Below, piece by piece: positions 16,178 through 19,648 of a stretch of 19,648 bases of DNA. The position numbers and the translations under genes are program-made. Below the pieces are notes generated by a model. It was given only the letters and a program-made list of their open reading frames with translations. It made no database searches and was not told where the DNA came from. How positions within the stretch are numbered: position 1 is the first letter of the stretch; each line of letters begins with the position of its first letter. Source of the DNA: Deltaproteobacteria bacterium (GTDB lineage: Bacteria; Desulfobacterota; Deferrimicrobia; Deferrimicrobiales; Deferrimicrobiaceae); assembly GCA_025357175.1 (NCBI GenBank), contig JANXPS010000112.1, positions 1-19,648 on the forward strand, written 5' to 3'.

Positions 16178-17242
16178 ATGGCGCATAGACGGAGAAAACG
16201 GTGGCAGACGCCGGGCACGATGCCGGGGACGCTCACCGCGCACGCCGAGGCAACGCTTTGCCCCGTGGCGCTGCCCGCGATCGCCTACGACGGCGACTCC
16301 CTCCGGGAATGGTCCGTCCCCGTCTCGCAGGTCCCTTCCCTGTGCCCTCCCGAAAAAGGGGTCCTGTGGATCGACGTCTGCGGACTGGGAGACCCGGCGC
16401 TCGTTCAGGCGATCGGGGAGCGGTTCGGTTTCCACAGGCTTGCCCTCGAGGACGTTCTCAACGTGCCGCAGCGCCCCAAGGTCGACGTTTACGACGGGCA
16501 TCTGCTGATCGTCCTGCGCGAGTCCCACTACCCGGAGGAGTCCGAGCAGGTCAGCATCTTCCTTTCCAGGGGGGTGGTCGTCACCTTCCAGGAGCGGGAA
16601 GGGGATTCCTTCGAACCCGTGCGCGAGCGGCTGCGGAAATCGGCCGGCCTGCTCCGGCAGAGCGGGCCCGACATGCTCGCCTACGCCCTGATCGACGCGG
16701 TCATCGACCGGTTCTTCCCCGCGCTCGAGAAGCTGGGGGAAGAGTCCGACGGGCTCGAGGAGCGGGTGTTCACCGACCCCGAACCCGAGGCGTTCCGCAT
16801 GATCCGCGACCTGAAGCGGCGGCTGCTCGACGTTCGCCACGCGGTCTGGCCCGCCCGCGATGCGATGAACGAACTGCTGCGCGATGAATCCGGACTGATC
16901 CAACCGGCAACCAAGACTTACCTGCGCGACTGCTACGACCACACCGTGCAACTGCTCGACATGGTCGAGACGTTCCGGGAGGTGTCATCCAGTCTCGTGG
17001 ACGAGTACATGACGAGCGTGTCGAACCGGATGAACGAGATCATGAAGGTATTGACGATCATCGCGACGATCTTCATGCCGCTCTCGTTCATCACCGGGTT
17101 GTACGGAATGAACTTCGACCGGCAGTCGCCGTACAACCTGCCCGAACTGGGGTTCCGCTTCGGATATCCGGCTCTGCTGCTGATCATGGTGGCGATGGCC
17201 GGGGGGATGCTGTGGTACTTCCGGCGGAAAAAATGGTTGTGA
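16178..17242 (+). CDS. corA: CorA family divalent cation (Mg2+/Co2+) channel
   Basis: CorA forms a homopentameric inner-membrane channel for Mg2+ (also Co2+ or Ni2+) with a large cytoplasmic N-domain. The 354 residues show the alpha/beta funnel domain (about 30-170), long stalk helices (about 175-285), first membrane helix about 291-310 ending in the YGMN selectivity signature (Gly310-Met-Asn312), a short loop, a second membrane helix about 329-347 and the basic end RRKKWL. The start is uncertain: GAGG lies only one base before the ATG at 16178, and an ATG at 16220 is possible. The first 20 residues are basic and not family-like. It shares a strand with the upstream coiled-coil gene and the downstream FAD enzyme, with 22 bp to the latter. 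Confidence 0.93.
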   Translation: MAHRRRKRWQTPGTMPGTLTAHAEATLCPVALPAIAYDGDSLREWSVPVSQVPSLCPPEKGVLWIDVCGLGDPALVQAIGERFGFHRLALEDVLNVPQRPKVDVYDGHLLIVLRESHYPEESEQVSIFLSRGVVVTFQEREGDSFEPVRERLRKSAGLLRQSGPDMLAYALIDAVIDRFFPALEKLGEESDGLEERVFTDPEPEAFRMIRDLKRRLLDVRHAVWPARDAMNELLRDESGLIQPATKTYLRDCYDHTVQLLDMVETFREVSSSLVDEYMTSVSNRMNEIMKVLTIIATIFMPLSFITGLYGMNFDRQSPYNLPELGFRFGYPALLLIMVAMAGGMLWYFRRKKWL

Positions 17243-17264
17243 GACGGGCCAAGAGGCAAATGCG

Positions 17265-18272
17265 ATGCGCTACCTGATTCTCGGAAACGGACCCGCGGGT
17301 CTCGCCGCCGCGAAATCGATCCGGGCAAGCGACGCGGGGGCGGAGATCCTGATCGCGGGGGAAGAGCCGTCCGGTCCCTATCTGCGCCCGTTCCTGGTCC
17401 ACCTGCTCGGCGGTGAAAGGGAGGCTGAGGGGTTGGGGGATCCGCAGGCGGCCGGCCTCGCCGAGAGCGGGATTTCGATGCGCCTCGGCATGCGGGCGGT
17501 CCGGCTCGATATACCGGCGAAGGCGGTCGTATTCGCCGACGGCTCGGTCGAGTCGTACGATTCCCTCCTGATCGCGACCGGCGGCAGGCCGGCCATCCCG
17601 CACAAGCTGCGTCCCTTCCCGGAAAGGGTGCTGCCGATCGATTCGCTGGCCAACGCGCTCCGGATTCGCGAGCGGGTCGCGATTCCCGGAACCATGGCGG
17701 TGCTGGGTCCCGGCTTCCTGGCGGCGGTGACGGCGCTCGCGCTGCGCCGTGCAGGCAAGGAGGTGGTCTGGCTCCGGCCGGGCGAACCCCGGTTCGGCCA
17801 CCCGGAAGGCGGAAAGGTCGACGCCGAGGTTCTTTCGGCCGCCGCAGCCGCGGGGATCACCGTCTTCGACGGGGGCGGCGTCGCCGAGGTGGGCGACACG
17901 GGCGAGGGGCTGACGGTCACGCCGAGCCGCGGCGGATGGCCCGTCACCGTTTCCACGGTCGTGATCGCGACCGAACGGCACCCCAACACCGCATTCCTGC
18001 GCGGCAGCGGCATCGAGTCGGGCACCGGCGTGCTGGTCGACGACGAGCTTCGCACGAATGTTCCCGAAATCTTCGCGGCGGGCGACTGCGCCGAACTCTA
18101 CGACCGGGCGATGCAGGAGAGCCGCCTGAATTTCGGCTGGCGCAGCGCGATGGCCCAGGGCCGCCTGGCGGGCGAGAACATGACGGGCGCCGGAAAGGCC
18201 TACCTTCGCACGCGCGACGAATACTTCTGGCGGCTGTTCGGCCCGCCTCTGCGCGACCGCTTCAAGGGGTAA
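17265..18272 (+). CDS. FAD-dependent pyridine nucleotide-disulphide oxidoreductase family protein
   Basis: A 335-residue flavoprotein of the family that includes rubredoxin reductases and the N-terminal part of assimilatory nitrite reductase. The FAD site LILGNGPAGLAAA (Gly7, Gly9, Gly12) is at the start, PYLRPFL follows, LLIATGG is at 102-107 and the second FAD contact IFAAGDCAE is at 269-277. The NAD(P)-binding fold is atypical: VLGPGFLAAVTALAL keeps only two of the three glycines and lacks the usual Glu. It is shorter than the usual 390-410 residues, missing much of the C-terminal interface domain. No redox CxxC is present. Electron donor and acceptor are unknown. AAGAGG lies 8 bases before the ATG. 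Confidence 0.85.
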   Translation: MRYLILGNGPAGLAAAKSIRASDAGAEILIAGEEPSGPYLRPFLVHLLGGEREAEGLGDPQAAGLAESGISMRLGMRAVRLDIPAKAVVFADGSVESYDSLLIATGGRPAIPHKLRPFPERVLPIDSLANALRIRERVAIPGTMAVLGPGFLAAVTALALRRAGKEVVWLRPGEPRFGHPEGGKVDAEVLSAAAAAGITVFDGGGVAEVGDTGEGLTVTPSRGGWPVTVSTVVIATERHPNTAFLRGSGIESGTGVLVDDELRTNVPEIFAAGDCAELYDRAMQESRLNFGWRSAMAQGRLAGENMTGAGKAYLRTRDEYFWRLFGPPLRDRFKG

Positions 18273-18287
18273 TAGCGCGATAACCGC

Positions 18288-18316
18288 TTGACGGACCGGC
18301 GACCGGGGGTTATATT
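18288..18316 (+). promoter_or_regulatory. Sigma70 promoter of tRNA-Asn
   Basis: TTGACG (18288-18293) and TATATT (18311-18316) are separated by exactly 17 bases, close to the consensus -35 and -10. Transcription would begin near 18323, about 18 bases before the mature tRNA 5' end. It is the best promoter match I found in the window. Confidence 0.78.
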
Positions 18317-18340
18317 TTCCTTCTGTTTTTTCTCGAACGT

Positions 18341-18415
18341 TCCCTGGTAGCTCAACGGCAGAGCACCCGGCTGTTAACCGGGTTGTTGCAGGTTCGAAAC
18401 CCGCCCAGGGAGCCA
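18341..18415 (+). tRNA. tRNA-Asn (GTT)
   Basis: A full cloverleaf including encoded CCA. Acceptor stem TCCCTGG pairs perfectly with CCAGGGA, the D stem is GCTC/GAGC, and the anticodon stem CCCGG/CCGGG encloses loop CTGTTAA with anticodon GTT at 18373-18375. The T arm is GCAGG-TTCGAAA-CCCGC and contains one A-C mismatch in its middle pair, which is unusual. The 3' part (18395-18417) is duplicated at 18597-18619, as expected for a tRNA used as an integration site. Confidence 0.95.
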
Positions 18416-18417
18416 GA
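18395..18417 (+). repeat. 23 bp direct repeat, copy 1 (tRNA 3' end, candidate att site)
   Basis: The last part of the tRNA-Asn T arm, acceptor stem, CCA and two following bases recur exactly at 18597-18619. Duplication of a tRNA 3' end is the classical mark of site-specific integration. This copy restores the tRNA gene. Confidence 0.85.
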
Positions 18418-18425
18418 ACTCAGCA

Positions 18426-18457
18426 GGGCTGCCTCCGTTTCCGGAGGCAGCCCTTTT
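18426..18457 (+). terminator. Rho-independent terminator after tRNA-Asn
   Basis: A perfect 12 bp stem (18426-18437 with 18442-18453) with a TTTC loop is followed by TTTT and a further T-containing stretch. It starts 10 bases after the CCA end and would end the tRNA transcript. Confidence 0.9.
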
Positions 18458-18474
18458 CCGTTCTGGCGATTCAT

Positions 18475-18606
18475 GCGGGGTTCGAAGCGAGGAGTCCGCC
18501 GACCGGATAGGGAGGAATAGCGGCACAGGATGTGCCGCGACAGGACTCCGAGGGGAGGCTACGCAGCCGGAGCCTGGATGGCGAAGGCGTAGTGGCCGAA
18601 ACCCGC
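18475..18606. repeat. Structured palindromic element downstream of tRNA-Asn
   Basis: About 130 bases fold into a branched structure. An outer stem pairs 18475-18484 with 18597-18606 (one mismatch), so its right arm is made from the duplicated tRNA end. Inside are stem 18491-18497 with 18543-18549 (7 bp), hairpin 18520-18527 with 18531-18538 (8 bp, loop GGA), and stem 18559-18564 with 18587-18592 (6 bp) that encloses another short GCC/GGC pairing. No coding frame explains it. It may be a small non-autonomous mobile element or a structured RNA. I cannot name a family. Confidence 0.6.
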
Positions 18607-18619
18607 CCAGGGAGCCAGA
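18597..18619 (+). repeat. 23 bp direct repeat, copy 2 (candidate att site)
   Basis: Exact second copy of the tRNA-Asn 3' end, 202 bases from the first. On the minus strand it encodes the last residues of the recombinase remnant in its alternative frame (LPGRVS), which fits an integrase gene lying directly against its att site. Confidence 0.85.
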
Positions 18620-18620
18620 T

Positions 18621-19495
18621 GTGCCAGTCTGCGAACCGGCGAGAGTTTGGTAAGCAGTACCAGACCTCCACGGTGTCTTTTTTGCGTTCTCGCCTTCCGC
18701 GATCACCTTCTCGAAATGGTCCATGATGCCGCCGAGCATCTCCTGGTCGATGGCCGGCAGCTCCAGCCGCTCCCGCAGATCCCGGACCTTCTCGTTGCAC
18801 AGTTCCGCCTTCAACGTCCCCGCCTCGAACGCCTCGAAGTACCGGTCGATCGTCGCCTTCGTCTTGCCCATCTGACCATCGACCTGGGCGATCTCCTTCT
18901 CAAGATCCGGCTTCTCGGCTCCGAGCAGCTTGTTGGCTTCCACCCAGAGCCGGGCCATGAATTGCTCGTCCCGGAAGATGTTCTTGATGTCCGCGATGAT
19001 CGCCGTTTCGAGGTGATCGCCCCGAACGTAGTGCTGATCGCACTCGTGGTAGTTGAAGCGCTTCGAGCAGACGTAGTACGGATGGAGGACGCCATTCTTG
19101 GTCCCCGATGCCCCGTACATGCGGCTGCCGCATTTGGCGCAGGTGATGATGCCGGTCAAGAGCCGCTCGTCGGCGCCGTGGAGCTGCCGCCCCTTCGAGT
19201 CCTCGTTGCGCGTCTTGAGAACCTCCTGCGCGTTCTCGAAAAGAATGGCTGATACGACGGGATCGTGGTGCCCGTCGTACTGGACCTCGCGCCAGCGGAT
19301 CTTGCCCACGTAGACCGGGTTCTTGAGCATGTGGAGGACGACGCGCCGGCCCCACTTCTTGCCGCTGCGATTCCGCTGTCCGGCCTCGTTGAGCCGCTTG
19401 GACGATATCGCTATATGACTTCTCTCAATGGCCGTACGACGATTAGAATGGTGATCGGAAAATACCTGGCGTGCGAGATTTCTTGGTAGTCGCAT
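18621..19495 (-). pseudogene. Large serine recombinase remnant (catalytic domain lost)
   Basis: The open frame (373 codons, 19495 down to a stop in the tRNA anticodon loop at 18374) contains the middle and C-terminal parts of a large serine recombinase. These are the Recombinase domain (from about 19405: KRLNEAG, GKKWGRRVVLHMLKNPVYVGKIRW), a zinc ribbon (CAKCGSRMYG at 119-128, then YVCSKRFNYHEC) and a coiled coil (about 195-270). The N-terminal resolvase domain with the catalytic serine is absent; the first 30 codons are unlike the family and less GC-rich. Near the end, at a run of six A on the coding strand (18683-18678), the family-like ending DTVEVWYCLPN...WHIWLPG continues in another frame, and a few residues seem missing just before it. 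The gene is therefore doubly broken and probably inactive. Confidence 0.82.
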
Positions 19496-19541
19496 GCCGG
19501 CGGTGATGGGATCGGTTCAAACAAGGGAAACGATTACAGGT
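19404..19541. other. Spacer between vsr and the recombinase remnant
   Basis: About 140 bases with lower GC than the rest of the window. It contains no recognisable gene. The truncation junction of the recombinase lies at its left end near an 8-base palindrome (CGATATCG, partly coding). I see no insertion-sequence ends or target duplication. Confidence 0.4.
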
Positions 19542-19648
19542 TCAGGCAGTACGGTCATCCCCCGTCTGCGTACCTGATGGGGGCCCCAGAAAGTTCTTGA
19601 TGAGTCCCGGCAGGCCGGGATCTCTAATCTCGCATTCCCAAACGATCA
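19542..19648 (-). CDS. vsr: Very short patch repair (Vsr) endonuclease, C-terminal fragment
   Basis: The window edge cuts this minus-strand gene; only the last 34 codons and a TGA at 19544-19542 are visible. They read IVWECEIRDPGLPGLIKNFL followed by a short polar tail. The VWEC strand close to the C-terminus followed by a basic helix is characteristic of Vsr proteins, which nick T:G mismatches created by deamination of 5-methylcytosine. Vsr genes normally accompany a DNA cytosine methyltransferase, which would lie beyond the right edge. The short length makes the call tentative, and the reading frame was derived by hand. Confidence 0.72.
   Translation of the reverse strand, partial: IVWECEIRDPGLPGLIKNFLGPPSGTQTGDDRTA

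Noticed and set aside
18475..18619. A second tRNA gene, suggested by GGGGTTCGAAG and the CCA-like end
   Set aside because: No D arm and anticodon arm of proper size can be folded between them; the stems are arranged differently.
19605..19620. TCCCGGC-AG-GCCGGGA hairpin as a terminator
   Set aside because: It lies inside the vsr coding frame and has no T tract on either strand.

Overview
The window is a 19.6 kb piece of a GC-rich bacterial chromosome. Gene content points to a Desulfuromonadota/Geobacter-like or related deltaproteobacterial lineage. The signs are a hemE-hemH-hemY run headed by an AhbD-like radical SAM protein, a CheX-type phosphatase beside a hybrid histidine kinase, EttA, RqcH/NFACT and an NDUFA9-like epimerase. 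This lineage call is an inference from gene families and arrangement, not from a database search.

Left edge (1-135): the 3' end of a group II intron, with domain V and domain VI visible. Its predicted 3' splice boundary lies two bases before the nadE start codon. Then come glutamine-dependent NAD+ synthetase (138-1769) and a possible 42-residue membrane peptide coupled to it. Convergent to these is a minus-strand pair, a small glutaredoxin followed by RqcH/NFACT (1983-3918), preceded by a LOG-family nucleotidase. A divergent NAD-binding epimerase follows (4849-5862), then YjbQ (minus) and EttA (plus).

Middle (8109-15216): a long minus-strand run that reads radical SAM (AhbD-like) > hemE > hemH > hemY > CheX-like > hybrid histidine kinase. 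The four heme genes are tightly packed, with TTGA stop/start overlaps at two junctions. Together they could convert uroporphyrinogen III to heme by a coproporphyrin-type route whose last decarboxylation is done by the radical SAM enzyme. A divergent unit starts across a 92 bp intergenic region that carries a palindrome: an exported coiled-coil protein, CorA, and an FAD-dependent oxidoreductase.

Right edge (18288-19648): a chromosome/mobile-DNA junction. A tRNA-Asn gene with a good sigma70 promoter and a strong terminator is followed by a 23 bp duplication of its 3' end, a highly structured ~130 bp element, a degraded large serine recombinase lacking its catalytic domain, and the C-terminus of a Vsr mismatch endonuclease entering from the right. 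The window therefore runs from an intron on one side, through ordinary housekeeping genes, to the edge of an integrated island on the other. That island may carry a DNA methylation/restriction cassette.
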